Numbered from the stretch's first letter, positions 32,652 through 44,490 are shown. The stretch: DNA of 64,000 nt from Okapia johnstoni (GCA_024291935.2 CM044309.1:6572001-6636000), one strand, 5' to 3'. The notes: a model not told the origin generated them from the letters alone. Numbers and translations: made by a program.

Positions 32652-33933
32652 AAAATGTGCTTGAGTATGTTCCCTTCTTTTCATATTTTTCAGAGACTTT
32701 GAGAATGATAGTATTAAATCTTATTTGAATGTTTAGTAGCATTCACAAGTAAAGCTTTCTGGACCTGTACTTTGATTTGCTGGGGACTTTTTTGATTACT
32801 GGTTTAATCTCCTTGTAGCAATTGCTTTATGCGGAATTTCTATTTATTCATTGTACAGTCTTGGAGTATTGCATGTTTCTCAGCTTTATACATTTTTTCT
32901 AGATTGCCTAGTTTGTTGGTGTATAATTGCACATAGTAGTCTCTTATGATTCTTTGTGCTTCTCTCCTATTATTTATAACTATTCTTTTTTGCTTTTTAT
33001 TTTTCTTAATGAGTATAACTAAGTTTTGTCCATTTTATTTGATTCTTTAAAGACCTAACCTTAAGTTTCATTGATTTTTTCTTTTTTCTACCAGTTTTAT
33101 TGAGATACAATTGACATATAGCACTATATAAGTCGAAGGTATACAGAAGAATGATTTGACTTGCATATATCATGAAATGATTTCAGCAATAAATTTAGTG
33201 GCTAAGCCATCACCTCATATAGAAACAAACTTAAAGAAATAGAAAAAATATTTCCCTTGTGATTAGAAGTCTCAGGACTTATATATACCATTAACAACTT
33301 TTATGCCTCAGTTATAACTATATTTATCATGTTGTACTCTACATCCATAGTACTTACTTGTATTTTTCGACTGCCTTCCAATTAGCCCACCCCTTACCTG
33401 TCGTAACTGAAAATCTATTGTCTTTTCTTTAATGAGTTTATCTGTTTTGTTTTTGAATTAATTGACTTACAATACTATGTTAGCTCCTGTTTCATGAGAG
33501 TTATTTGACATTTCTGTATCTTTCAAAATGATCACTGTGATAAACCTAGTTATTATATGTCACCATACAAAGATATTTCATAGCTATTGACTGTATTTCC
33601 CACAACGTACATGTCAAACTTCTGACTCGATTATTTTGCCACTGAAAGTGGCAAAGTCACTTAATCTCTGTCACTTAGTTCTTTGTCTCCCTATCTCCCT
33701 TCTCTGTGACAATTATCTCCTTGTTCTCTGTATCCATGGCTCTGTTTCTGTTTGGTTACAGCTGTTAACTTATGTTATTTAGATTTCACCTATAAGTAAA
33801 ATCATACAGTATTTGCCTTTCTCTGTCGAACTTATTTCACTTGACACCCTCTGGGTCCATCCATGTTGTTGTAAATGGCAAGATTTAATTCTTTTTAATG
33901 ACTAACGTTCTATTATATACATATACATATCGC

Positions 33934-33938
<5 letters not shown>

Positions 33939-33964
<26 letters not shown>
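33939..33964. repeat. (TA)n microsatellite
   Basis: About 13 TA units within antisense L1. Confidence 0.95.
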
Positions 33965-34167
33965 CAGATATATCACATCTGATATAAAAATGTCACTTAT
34001 ATATATATCCATTCATCTCTTGATGAGCAGGTAGGTTGCTTCCATATCTTGGCTATTGCAAATAATACTGCAATGAAAATAAGGCTGCATATATCCTTTC
34101 TTATTAGTGTTTTTGCTTTCTTTGGATAAATACCCAGGAGTGAATTGCTGGATTATATGGTAGTTCT

Positions 34168-34365
34168 GGGCTTCCCTGGTGGCTCAGATAGTAAGAATCT
34201 GCCTGCAATAGGGACACCTGGGTTCGATCCCTGGGTTGGGAAGATCCTCTGGAGGAGGGCATAGCAACCCAGTATTCTTGCCTGGAGAATCCCCAACAAC
34301 AGAGGAACTTGGCGGGCTGCAATCCATGGGGTTGCAAAGAGTCGGACATGACTAAGTGATTAGTC
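34168..34365 (+). mobile_element. Bov-tA SINE with TSD
   Basis: Head GGGCTTCCCTGGTGGCTCAG, tail GAGTCGGACATGACTAAGTG. Flanked by ATGGTAGTTCT and ATGGTAATTCT (one mismatch in 11), so the L1 target can be rejoined by eye. The first copy lies at 34157-34167, the second near 34368-34378. Confidence 0.95.
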
Positions 34366-35349
34366 ACATGGTAATTCTATTGTTAATTTTTTTGAGAATT
34401 GCCCATATTGTTTCCCACAGTGGCGGCACCAATTTACTTCCTACCAATAGTCCATGAGGCTTCCCTTTCATCCGCATCCTTGCTAATGATTGCTATTTGT
34501 TGTCTTTTTCCTCTCTGACAAGGGTTATGCAGTATCTCATTGTGGTTTTGATTTGCATTTCCTTGAAGATAAGTGATGTGGAACATATTTTCATGAGTCT
34601 GTTCACCACCTATATGCCTTCTTTGGAAAAATGTCTGTTCAGATCCTCTACCCATTTTTAAATCATATTTTTTTAATGTTAGGTTGTATGAGTTTTTGTA
34701 TTTTTTTTATACTAACTCCCTATGTGATACATCCTTTGCAAATATTTTTTCCCATTCAGTAGATGGTCTTTTTATTTTATTGATAGTTTTTTCCTCCGCT
34801 GTGCAAAGCTCTTGTTTGATGTAGTCACATTGATATTACCTATTTTGTTTTTAGTTTTATTTCTTTTATTTCTACTCTTATCTTCATCATTATTTTCCAT
34901 CTGCTGCCTTAGGGTTTTATTTGTTCAGTTTCTTTGGCTGTACAGTTAAATAGTTTATTTGAAACTCTCTTGTTTACTGAGATTGGCTTGTATCGATATG
35001 AACTTCCCCCTTAGAACTGCTTTTCTTGCATCCCATAGATTTTAGTAAGTTGCGTTTCCATTTTCATTTACCTCAATGTATCTTTAATTTATTTGTAAAA
35101 CTTCTTTGTTGACCCATTTGTTGTTTAGCAACATATTGTTTAATCTCCAAATATTTGTGCTAATTTAGTTTTCTTTTGGTGAATAATTTCCACCTTCATA
35201 CCTTTGTGGTTGGAAAAGATGCTTGATACTAGTTCAATCTTCTTAAAATTGGGACTTTTTTGCGACTTAAGATGATTTATCCCAGAGAATGTTTCATACT
35301 CACCTTGAGAGGAATATGCATGCTGCTGCTTTAGATAGAATATTTTGCC

Positions 35350-35355
<6 letters not shown>

Positions 35356-35384
<29 letters not shown>
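35356..35384. repeat. (TG)n microsatellite
   Basis: About 14 TG units within antisense L1. Confidence 0.96.
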
Positions 35385-35386
<2 letters not shown>

Positions 35387-36088
35387 AATCTATTAGTTTA
35401 ATTTGTCATTTAAGGCTGATGTTTCCTTACTGATTTCTGTCTGATAACCTACTCATTGATATAAGGAAATATTAAAGTTCCTTACTATCTTTGTATCAAC
35501 ATCTTCTATTAGGTCTATTAATATTTGTTTTGTATATTTAGATGCTCCCATGTTGGTTGCATAAATATTAACAAATGTAATATATCCTTCTTTAATTGAT
35601 CTCTTCATCATTATTCAGTGCACATCTTTGTCTTTATTACAGTATTTGTTTTAAAGTCTGTGTTTTTCTCATATAAGTATTGCTCCCCCAGTATTCCTTT
35701 GGTTTCTATTTGGAGGAAACCTCTATTTCAAGCCTCTCGTGTTTAACTTGCATTTGTCCTTACATCTGAAGTGAGTCTCTGTAGATAGGTGTTGTGTTTG
35801 GTTTTTATCCAGTCAGTCGGTCTGTGGGTTTTGATGAGGGATTTTCGTCCACTGACGTTTAGAATGATTCTGGGAGGCTTGTGCAGTGACTGCCGCTTCG
35901 TTCAGTGTTTTCCAGCTGCTTCGTAGCCTCTGTCTCTCTTTTCTTCTCTTGTTCTCTTCCCTTGTGGTTTGATCAATTTACTGTTCTATTTAGACTCCAT
36001 TCTTATTATTTTTGTGTGTCTACCCTAGGTTATTGCTTTGTGGTCACTAAGACTCACGTGTATTAGCTTGCATATATACACACACATA

Positions 36089-36415
36089 AGCTTCCCTGGT
36101 AGCTCAGCTGGTAAAGAATCCCCCTGCAATGCAAGAGACCCTGGTTCGATTTCTGAGTTGGGAAGATTCCCTGGAGAAGGAATAGGCTACCCACTTCAGT
36201 ATCCCTGGGCTTCCCTGATGGCTCAGACAGTAAAGAATCTACCTGCCATGTGGAAGACCTGGGTTTGATGCCTGGGTTGGGAAGATCCCCTGGAGGAAGG
36301 CATGGCAGCCCACTCCAATATTCTTGCCTGGAGAATCTCCATGGACAGAGGAGCCTGGTGGGACACAGACAGTGGGGTCACACAGGGTCAGATACGACTG
36401 AAACAACTAAGCAGC
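36089..36415 (+). mobile_element. Dimeric Bov-tA SINE (head half + full unit)
   Basis: First unit from GCTTCCCTGGTAGCTCAGCT stops at CACTTCAGTATCCCT, and a complete second unit starts at GGGCTTCCCTGATGGCTCAG (about 36208). The junction falls at the same SINE position as in the dimers at 47720 and 49173. Confidence 0.94.
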
Positions 36416-36427
36416 TTATATACATAT

Positions 36428-36517
36428 ACACGCATCTATGTATATATGCTACATAGATAGATACATACATATACACGTATCTATGTATATATGCTACATA
36501 GATAGATATACATATGC
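36428..36517. repeat. Two tandem 45-bp units with internal inverted repeat
   Basis: Units 36428-36472 and 36473-36517 are almost identical (ACACGCATCT / ACACGTATCT at the start). Each contains CTATGTA-N7-TACATAG, able to form a 7-bp hairpin. Possibly a minisatellite seed grown from the A/T-rich tail of the SINE. Confidence 0.85.
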
Positions 36518-37503
36518 TATATTTCTGCTATATTTTGTTATCAAGTTACACTTAAACACATTCTGAAACTTTGTGTTTTTACTCCTTCCTCCCACATCTT
36601 ATGCTTTTGATTTCATATATTTCATCACTGTGTGTTTGTATCCCTTAACTAATTATTTTGGTTATAGCTTTTTGGGGAACACCAGGCAGGGCAGGCTTGG
36701 TGGGGTCCAGCAGTGGGACAGGACAGGGGCAGGGCAAGCAGGTCTGGCAAGATCCAGGGAGACTGGGAAAGCAGCATGCACAGGTGCTGCTGCTGGTAAT
36801 GCAAAGAGTGAATGCAAAGCTGGCACCCAGCAGCACCTCCATCACCTGAGAGAGTTTGCTTTAAGATTAGCAAGTGAATCTCCTTCACAGAAGGCCTAGG
36901 TGCTGTTCAAAGTCTTGTTTTTGTGCTGGGCCCCAGGGTGAATGAGGCAATGCATGGGCCCTTTATAGTCAGTAGCTCAGTTTTCTACAGCCCTTTGAAT
37001 ATCCTCAATATATGTCCCATTGCTTTCAAAGCCAGTTTTTAGGAGCTTGTCTCTTTGGCCTGTGTCTCAAAAGCTGAAGCATCTGGTGTGGGGTTTCGAC
37101 CCTTTACTCCTGAGGGAGGTGTTCTGTTTTTATGATCCCCCATCCCAACTGTGGGTCACTGCAGCGGACTTTGGGGAGAGACTGGCTATCTACCTCTCCT
37201 CTCGCTTTCATGTCCCCTCCTTATCCTTTTTGTGACGAGACAGTTCAGCTCGTTCTCAGATCTTTTTTAAATAGAGCTGCTCCTTCCGCTGCTCTAGATC
37301 TGCTGTGTCCACGGGAGGAAATGAGCTCAGGATCTTCCCACAACTCCATCTTGAAGCACCTCCCGTGGGGTTTTGTTTTATTCGGATTGAAACTGGGGGC
37401 CTCGTGTTTCATGAATTCACTTCTTGCTCACGAACTTAAAGCATAAAGTCATTTAAAGTGTGGGGTAAGGAAAGCAAACAGCCTAAATGACCAGCTCTCT
37501 AAA

Positions 37504-37533
37504 GGGGGCCTGGGCCGGGGTGCGGGGGAGGGG
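37504..37533 (+). other. G-quadruplex-capable tract
   Basis: Five G-runs of 3-5 bases with loops of 1-3 bases (GGGGG, GGG, GGGG, GGGGG, GGGG). It lies just beyond the 5' end of the antisense L1. Potential only. Confidence 0.7.
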
Positions 37534-37699
37534 CAGCCTGGCTCTTTGTCTAGTCATGGGGCTGCAAATGTGTGTTTTCAAGATAGTTCTCTTGGAAATA
37601 AACGCTTCTTTGAAGTGGATGCCTCAAAGAATTAAAGCTGAATTCAAACGCTTGCTCTACAGAAAGAAAAACAACTTTTCAGGACAGTTTTTTTCTTTT

Positions 37700-38500
37700 T
37701 TAATTGCTAAGTAGAATTTCATGGTTTAGATGAATTTCACTTCATATAATCACAAATAATCACTCACCCATAGGAGGATATTGGGATTGTTTCCAGTTTT
37801 TGGCTATTATATACAGGAACATTTGTGTACAAGTTCTGCAAAAGCGTAAGTTTCATTTTTCTGGGATCAATGTCCAGAGTGCAGTTACTGGCCTTTTATT
37901 AAGATCTTTTTGTTTCTTTGTTTTAAATGAAACTCATGAGCTATTTGCCAGAGGGGTTGTAACATTTTTTATTCTCAACAGCAATGTGTGAGTGAACAAC
38001 TTTCTCTACTTTGTCAGCTTTTGAAGTTATCGTGAGCTTTTATTTTCATCATTCTGGTAAGTCTGCATTGATGCTTCATTCTGGTGTTCACTTACATTTC
38101 TCTGATTGGTAAAGACGTGCAACAGATTTATTGATACATTATTGACATATATGCAGTTTTACAGTCTACAACGTGATGGTTTGATACAAGCATATATTGT
38201 GAAATAATTATCACAGTATGATTAGCTAACACCTCCACCCCATCACTTAGCTAACATTTTTTGGTGTGTGGTCATAGCATTTAAGATCCACTCTCTTAAT
38301 AGCTTGCAGTTATGTAACATTGTGAATTACATGTTAGTCACCATGCTGCATATTGGATCTCCAGAATGTATTCATGTTATGACTAGAAGATTTTACCCTT
38401 TGACTGGCATCTCCTTATTTTCCCTACACCCCATCTTCTGTCAATAACCACTTTACTCTCTGTTTCTATCCATTATGTAAAGAGATTGCAAATAAGCATG
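37700..38500 (-). mobile_element. Old L1 fragments, antisense (ORF2 end, then another 3' UTR)
   Basis: 37700-38115 resembles the antisense ORF2 C-terminal region (GGATATTGGGATTGTTTCCA, TCATTCTGGTGTTCACTTAC). 38116-38500 is antisense 3' UTR text (TTGACATATATGCAGTTTTA, ATTATCACAGTATGATTAGC). Probably two elements. Confidence 0.6.
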
Positions 38501-38504
38501 TGAG

Positions 38505-38884
38505 CAGTGTTCTGTGTCATATGCCATCAGGGAAATAAAACAACAGTGAGCTACTACATTAGAATGGCCAAAATCTAGAACACTGACCATACCAAGTGGG
38601 GAAAAGATAGGAACAACAGGAGCTCTCATTCATTATGATGAGAGTGCAAAATGGTAGAGATACTTTTTTGGAAGTATGGAAGATACTTTGGTGATTTCTT
38701 ATAAAACTAAGTATATTCTTGCCATACAGTCCAATAACCATATTCCTTGGTATTTACTCAAAGGAGTTGAAAAGTTTTCCACACAGAAATCTCCACAAGA
38801 TGTTTACAGTAGTTTTGCTCCTAATGGTCATAAACTTGGCAGTAACCAAGATGTCTTTCAGTAGGTGAATGGAAATGGTATATC
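38505..38884 (+). mobile_element. Old L1 ORF2 end, sense, cut by ERV
   Basis: CATCAGGGAAATAAAACAAC, AGAATGGCCAAAATCTAGAA, CCATTCATTCATTATG-like and AAGATGTCTTTCAGTAGGTG blocks of the L1 ORF2 C-terminal region. Stops abruptly at 38885 where the retroviral LTR starts. Confidence 0.7.
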
Positions 38885-39528
38885 TGTTGGAGGAAGGGGA
38901 ACGCCTTCCAGGACCCCAGAGTGAGATCTAAAACTCAGAAATGAACTGTCTGAGGAGACACACCTGCTGACAAAGCAAGAGACTTGACTGGGAAGGGGCC
39001 CTGCGGCGGGGAACAGGAGGATAAGGGAACAAAGGAGAACGTCTCTGCCTGGTGGCTTGCAGTCTCAGGTTTTATGGTGATGAGATCAGTTCCCAGATTT
39101 TCTCTGGCCAGTCATGGACTCAGGGTCCCTCCTGGTGGCACATGCATTGCTCAGCCAAGATGGATGCCAGTAAGAAAGATTCTTAGATGTGGTAGGACCC
39201 CTGGTGTCTCCTTTTGACCTTTTCCAAATTCTTACAGCTGGTGGTGGCTTGCTATTTCTGTGTTCTTACCAGGACCTTCTGTTGTAAAATAACTCACGTG
39301 AATGATTTCTATGGTGCCTGGCCAGGGTGGGTGGTTTCAGTTGGTATGTTTCCCTTAACTCCTCCCTCCCTGAGAGACTTCATACTCAAAATACATCTTG
39401 GGAATTGGGGTGGAGGTGTCTTTCTTCTGTAACTTCTTCCATTTGGGCATGGGTACTGTCCTGCCTAACAGAGCAGAAGTCTCTCTCTACCTGATCTAAG
39501 TCAAGGTATTCTGGGCCTGAAACCAGCA
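38885..39528 (-). repeat. ERV 3' LTR
   Basis: 644 bp, plus-strand ends TGTTGG and CCAGCA, that is TG...CA boundaries with short inverted ends. About 70-80% similar by eye to the LTR at 44052 over the shared 430 bases. Frames at 38984-39217 and 39214-39432 are in the LTR. Confidence 0.75.
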
Positions 39529-39539
39529 TCCACCCCCCT
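39529..39539 (-). other. ERV polypurine tract candidate
   Basis: Plus-strand TCCACCCCCCT immediately next to the LTR end; on the minus strand a G-run directly 5' of the 3' LTR, as required for plus-strand DNA priming in retroviruses. Confidence 0.6.
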
Positions 39540-40604
39540 AGTAACAGCAGTTTAGCCTGAAACTGTTGGACACATCAGAGGTGAAGCAGACAGGGGGCAA
39601 AAAGGAGGTCTAACAGGGTGGTCATCACCGGTACCCAGAACAGGAAGGCAAAATTGGGTTAAGGGCTTTGGGGTGTATGACTTTCTTCTGATTGATTGGC
39701 GATGCAGTAATAGGGTGGTGCTCCAGAAACCTTGCACTCAGCCTGAAGTTACCCTCCTCCACGTGGAGGAGAGCCCCAGTTCTGCAGCAGAACTCAAAGA
39801 TATTGTTGTGCATATTCCTTGAGTAAGAATGAGGGCCTTGCCTCAATGCTGTACCACCTCTTGATTGCAGCCATTTCTGCGTCCCCTCCCTTCCCTGATC
39901 AAGAATTGTTTGAATCTACCCTTTGGAACTCAGGGAAGTTCAAGGAGGCTCAATGAAACCTATATTCTACAAACAAGAAATCGGGGACACAAAAAATACC
40001 CCAAAGCCCCACAGAGTCCCGCTCAGTTTTGATTCAAGGAGTTGGGCAAATATAGCTCTGGTAACTCCCTGTCAAAACGGGACAGAGTGCTGCCTCAATT
40101 TGGAGCACAGACTGAAGGAAGTTTTTCTGAGCTCCAAGTCCTGGATCTGAGTCTTGTATGATTAAAACCTCAATCCTTGAGTCTGTCATTTTGATGCAAA
40201 AGACCCTATTAAAAGTAGTTGGAGGAGTGACAACTGGAATTTTAATAGACAAAATAAATCTCATTTCTTTTCAAAAGAATAGGCCTGAAACCCAGTCTGG
40301 ACCAGGAAATTTCAGGAAGCTTGTAGCCAGGTAGCCAGTTGTCTAGTTTGATCAAGAGTAAGGTTGCAGTCACTAGCTGCCAGCACCAAACACTGTCTTG
40401 AGAATGTCCGGTGGCATCCATGTCTGACACACTCAGAAAACTCAAGTTCTTAGCAATACAAGGACTAGTCTGAAACGACATTCATAGTGTCTTCTAGTTA
40501 TTTCCTTGGCTGTCTGAACCATAGCTACTCTATTTTGATTTTTAATTGTAGCATTCTTCTTAATAGCCAAAGCAGATGTCACCATTAACAATGTTAGTTT
40601 TTCT

Positions 40605-40830
40605 CTAGGTATGAGAAGATGCAAGAATTGGGACTTATAAAATCTACTCAAAATATTTAACTCTCTGAAGGCCTGTTCTGCCAGATTTTCCCAGAGCACA
40701 GAGTGCCTCATTCCTGATCTCCACCCTGAACTTCTTTCAGTGGGTGTTGAAGGTCAGTAACTGCAGTGGTCATGATTTAATCTTTGCAGAGATGGCAAGT
40801 GCCATTTTCCAGTTGGCAGGGACTCTCCAT
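40605..40830 (-). repeat. LTR fragment of the copy A-C family
   Basis: Shares in order GGTATGAGAAGATGCAAGAA, CACAGAGTGCCTCATTCCTG, GGGTGTTGAAGGTCAGTAAC and GATGGCAAGTGCCATTTTCC with the LTRs at 675, 14525 and 23225. Only the U3 half is present; it lies inside the ERV interval. Confidence 0.6.
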
Positions 40831-43800
40831 GGTCATAAATTTAGCCATGATTTGGAGGCATTTCATGACCATTTTGTCCCACGATGCACAAAAAGCTCTT
40901 TCCTGGGTCTGGCAAAGAGTTCATTGAGAGACCACTCAATGTGCTGTTACTGGACCAGGCCATAAAACAGTATCTAAAATTCTCTGGACCATCTGTCTAT
41001 ATTAGCCTCTTATGGTCCAGAAAAATACTCCTTCTTATTGCTTTTTCCCATATGCAGAGTTACAGTGTCACAATCATTGATCTCATATGGAGCCATATAT
41101 TATTTTATCAGAGATTCAGTCATACATTTGGTAACGTAAGAAACAGCAATTTTGTAAAACAAGTGAAGTACAAATAATACAGCCAGCAGTATTAGTAAAG
41201 TCACACGTAAGAATTAACCCAAGAAGTTCTGTTAGGTGTAGCCCAATAATATCCCAGGTTGTCTGACTTAGTCTAGTCTGTACCAATCCTTATCTTTCAG
41301 GAAAATTATATAGTGGTATTGTCCATAAGGCGTAACCCAGTTTTCTAGTGTAGACTGATTGTCCATAGTATAATTTAATTGTTTCTAACATAGAGGAGAT
41401 TTTAAACTTAAATGACCATAACCTGGTATTAACCATATAAATCCATCTGATAGCTATGGGAGTTTTCCTTTTAATAGATGAGAGGTTAGATTTTTATTGA
41501 GATTTAGCCCATCATTCTGACTGAGATTGAGTGCCACTCAAAGATCATTTAAATCTATGGCCAGGGTCAGAGCAGGTATTATTAATTGGCCAGGGGAGAG
41601 GAATCCATTTAGTAATATCAATAGCAACCTGAACATGACTATAATATTTCCTTTAAAGTAAATTTCCTCAAGGCCAATGAATTAGAGCCTTGGAGTGGAA
41701 AAACTCACCGAGGTAACCCAGAAGTACCAGACACAGGTAACTGACCACAAAGTCAACAATTGGATTGATTTCTAAAACGAGCATAGGATCATGCATATGA
41801 TAGAAAAACACTTGGTTCATATGCAAAGTCCAGGTCAACAAAACATGATAAATGATCATGCGAGTCATGTCGAGGACCTCGGGCAAGCTGTCTACCTCCA
41901 GTGTCATCTTCTATTCATCCTGGTGTGAGTGTGGTTTCTCCACAATTTGAGAGTCATTTTAAGGAAATTTTGAGGTCAGCCACCCTCTCTACAGGCCAGT
42001 CCAGTGCAGTGCTCTGATAAATGTCCCTCTATCCAGATTGGAGACAGTCTTTCAAAAAATTATGACTGATAATATTTTACCAGGTTATATCAGATTTTTA
42101 AGAACACTGTATAACCTCTAGAATATCTATATTAGTAACATTTACCATACAATATAACCCAAGAGGATTTATTATTCATTTGATAATATTTCCGTATAAT
42201 TTAGCTACCCGATGAACATAATTAGCTCAATATCTCTCTTTGAGATGTTTCAGGGGCTCTTTGAAGCACTGTAAAATTAGCTAAAGGTCAAAAGAACTTC
42301 AGTAGAATTTGATTTAGGAAGTTTTGTCAAAAAAGTCAAAAGGGTTTAGAACACTCAGTCAGAGCCAGCGCTGATGGGTGTGTCAATCAGCTTGTTGATC
42401 TGTCAAAATGTGTGTATAACAGAGGCTCAAGGTCTAGTGAAAGACAATTCTGCCATCTTGGGCCTAGTGGTCATATCCTATGGCTATATCATTCCTAGTA
42501 AAATCTATTTATCCAACTAAATGCAATCAAATCTTAGAAAACCTTGGTTATGCATAACTGACTCATTCCAGTACTTTTTCATTTCTCACACCTTCTTTTG
42601 CTGAAAACACATTTTCCTTAAAAGTTTTTTCCACATTGAGTTACTCTTCTTATTGACAAATCTGTAACAGAGTAAGGTCTACTTGACCTCTAAAAAACAG
42701 AAATATTATACTTAATATTGACAGTTCTAAAGTCATGTCTATAGTAATTAGATCAGTAAGTAAGCATTAATACTGGGTATTAATTTAATACTGAATAGTT
42801 CCCAGTTCACATGAAACTGAAATTCATTTAGCTCAATTTAGAACTATTTGATTTGTAAGCACTTACTTTTCTTTAAGCAAATTAAATAGAAATCATTTAC
42901 TAATTAACCATTGCTTATCCAAAGACAAAGACACATATTGAGGCATATATATATCCAAACAGACACAGCGAGAGATCTCGCTTCAGTTTCTAAACTTAGT
43001 CATGAATCAGACTATAATACAAAATCCACTAGTTTATAAATAACAGTTGGGATAAATAAAATTTTAAAGACTTCTCATCTTTCTCTCAGTCCCAGGAATT
43101 AAAGATGGTCTCAGTAAGTGTTCCTGAGAGCCCTGGTCTCAAGTTGCATAAAAAGAAAATCAAGTTCTACTAGAAGTTGTTTCCATTCAGGGTCAAAATT
43201 CTGAAAACTCATCTCATCAAACTTGCTTTTACTAACTGTTCATGCAAAAAGAACTAGTTGGGAAACCAGTTTTTAAGACTTTGACCTAAACAGATTTTCT
43301 CTGAGGTCACACAATGTTACTCTATTTCACAAGGCAGAACAGTCAGCACAAATCACAACACAGAACACAAAATATAAAACACACACAGGCTCAGAAGTCT
43401 TAATCAGACACTCCCTTAAATACAAAATTACAGCCTCTCAGCAAACCTCCTATAGATGCACAGAACTTGAGATCCAAGTATGCACAGAGTAAATGGAAAT
43501 GTCTCAGGTCTTCTAGGATATCAGAGGGAGAAAGAAGGCCAGGTTGAAAGAAGGGGGGAAGGATGCCAGGGAGGGGTGCAAGGGGAGGCCTTACAGATGT
43601 CTCTTACCACCTGCATCCACCCAGGCATCGCAGGACCTTATGCTGGGCTTTCGAGGAAGGGAGGACTGGAAGCTGGCCATACAAGAAAGCAGACAAGGCC
43701 AGAACCAGGATTCGAGCTTTCTGCCAACCAGAGAGGATCAGGTTCTGACTCTCAGTGCACGCTGTGTCCCTTCTGGCAGACTTCTGCTTCCCCAGGAGCA

Positions 43801-44031
43801 GGCGACTAGGAAAATGGTCGGATAGGAAGGGTTAAGAAGAAAAAGAGAGGAGGGGAGAGGTCAATAAATTGTCTTGTTCCTGCCCGGTCAGGGCAGCCTG
43901 GCCAACTTGTCCATGTTAGCAGGAGACCAGGGACAAAAGGGTTCCCGCTGAGGCCACTGAGTCTGGTGCATTGGAGGGCAAATTTGTGTCCAGTACCTCG
44001 AGTGCTCGGGATGTTAGTTGCGGTAAAGGAG

Positions 44032-44049
44032 AGTCCGCTCCAGTCACCA
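44032..44049 (-). other. ERV primer-binding-site candidate
   Basis: Two bases inside the LTR boundary the minus strand reads TGGTGACTGGAGCGGACT. The first seven bases fit the 3' end of tRNA-Trp (TGGTGAC); the rest fits poorly, so the tRNA assignment is weak, but position and TGG start are right. Confidence 0.5.
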
Positions 44050-44051
44050 CT

Positions 44052-44490
44052 TGTTGCAGGAAGGGGGACCCCTGCCAGGGCCCAAGAGTGGACTCTTCTC
44101 TAACGCTCAGAAATGAATTGTCCGTGGAGACACACATGCTGAGAAAACAAGAGACTTTATTGGGAAGGGGCGCCCAGGTGGAGAGCAGCATGGTGAGGGA
44201 ACCCAGGAGAACTTCTCTGCCTTGTGGCTTGCAGTCTTGAGTTTTATGGTCACAGGGTTAGTTTCCAGGTTTTCTCTGGCCAATCACTCTGACCCAGGAT
44301 CTTTCCTGGTGGCTCACGCATGGCTCAACCAACATGGATGCCAGTGAGAAGGATTCTTGGAGGGCATGGGACGTACAGTGTCTCTTTTTGAACTTTCCTG
44401 AATTCTTCTGGTTGGTGGTGGCTTGTTAATTCCCAGACCTCTTGTCATAAAATAACTCATGCAAATGGTTATGAGCTATCAGGGCAGTAT
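44052..44490 (-). repeat. ERV 5' LTR (partial)
   Basis: Starts TGTTGCAGGAAGGGGGACCC on the plus strand and parallels the 38885 LTR up to about ATGAGCTATCAGGGCAG. The outer roughly 200 bases (U3 start) are missing. Confidence 0.75.

Larger units (their letters stand above)
29190..33065 (-). mobile_element. Old L1, 3' UTR to ORF2, antisense, interrupted
   Basis: Continuous antisense L1 text: 3' UTR from about 29205, ORF2 C-terminal region (frames 29629-29880 and 29700-29951 carry IKEMWYIHTMEYYLAINRN and a LIQLVWETIWRFLKKL block), then deeper ORF2 (GCCAATATCATGCTTTTGAT, CAAATCATGACAAATTTACT). It is broken by a Bov-tA at 31800-32003 and a twin-primed L1 at 32109-32651, after which ORF2 text resumes. 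Many stops; no coding ability. Confidence 0.85.
33085..37370 (-). mobile_element. Old L1, nearly end to end but decayed, antisense
   Basis: Starts with 3' UTR-type text at 33085 (ACCAGTTTTATTGAGATACA). ORF2-antisense text follows from about 34000 to 36060 (AAATACCCAGGAGTGAATTG, GTTTTTATCCAGTCAGTCGG, GTGTGTCTACCCTAGG). GC-rich 5' UTR text ends near 37365 in ACTCCATCTTGAAGC, the antisense of an L1 5' start. It may be two overlapping elements. It is interrupted by SINEs at 34168 and 36089 and by microsatellites. The frames within 36573-37446 lie in the 5' UTR and are not genes. Confidence 0.7.
38885..44490 (-). mobile_element. Endogenous retrovirus, antisense, decayed, with two LTRs
   Basis: The two LTRs are direct repeats: 38885-39528 (3' LTR) and 44052-about 44490 (5' LTR, shortened at its outer end). 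Shared blocks are TGTTGgAGGAAGGGG, CTCAGAAATGAAyTGTC, TTTTATGGT and AAAATAACTCA. Just inside the 5' LTR on the minus strand lies a primer-binding-site candidate; just outside the 3' LTR lies a G-run (polypurine tract). The interior shows no readable gag, pol or env; the frames at 43480-44240 and 41668-41907 have no recognisable retroviral motif. The internal region appears rearranged: it also holds a piece of the LTR family of copies A-C. An old class I-like (gammaretrovirus-like) element, unable to produce anything. Confidence 0.75.

Noticed and set aside
36573..37446. Several GC-rich open frames that might suggest an exon
   Set aside because: The segment reads as an L1 5' UTR in antisense, ending in a typical CCATCTTGA edge.
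41668..41907. Possible retroviral env or membrane protein fragment
   Set aside because: Hydrophobic but without a recognisable env, pol or gag motif; insufficient to call a gene.
43480..44240. Cluster of overlapping open frames on both strands
   Set aside because: They lie in the ERV leader and LTR, have no domain, and occur in several frames at once, as expected for GC-rich DNA with few stops.
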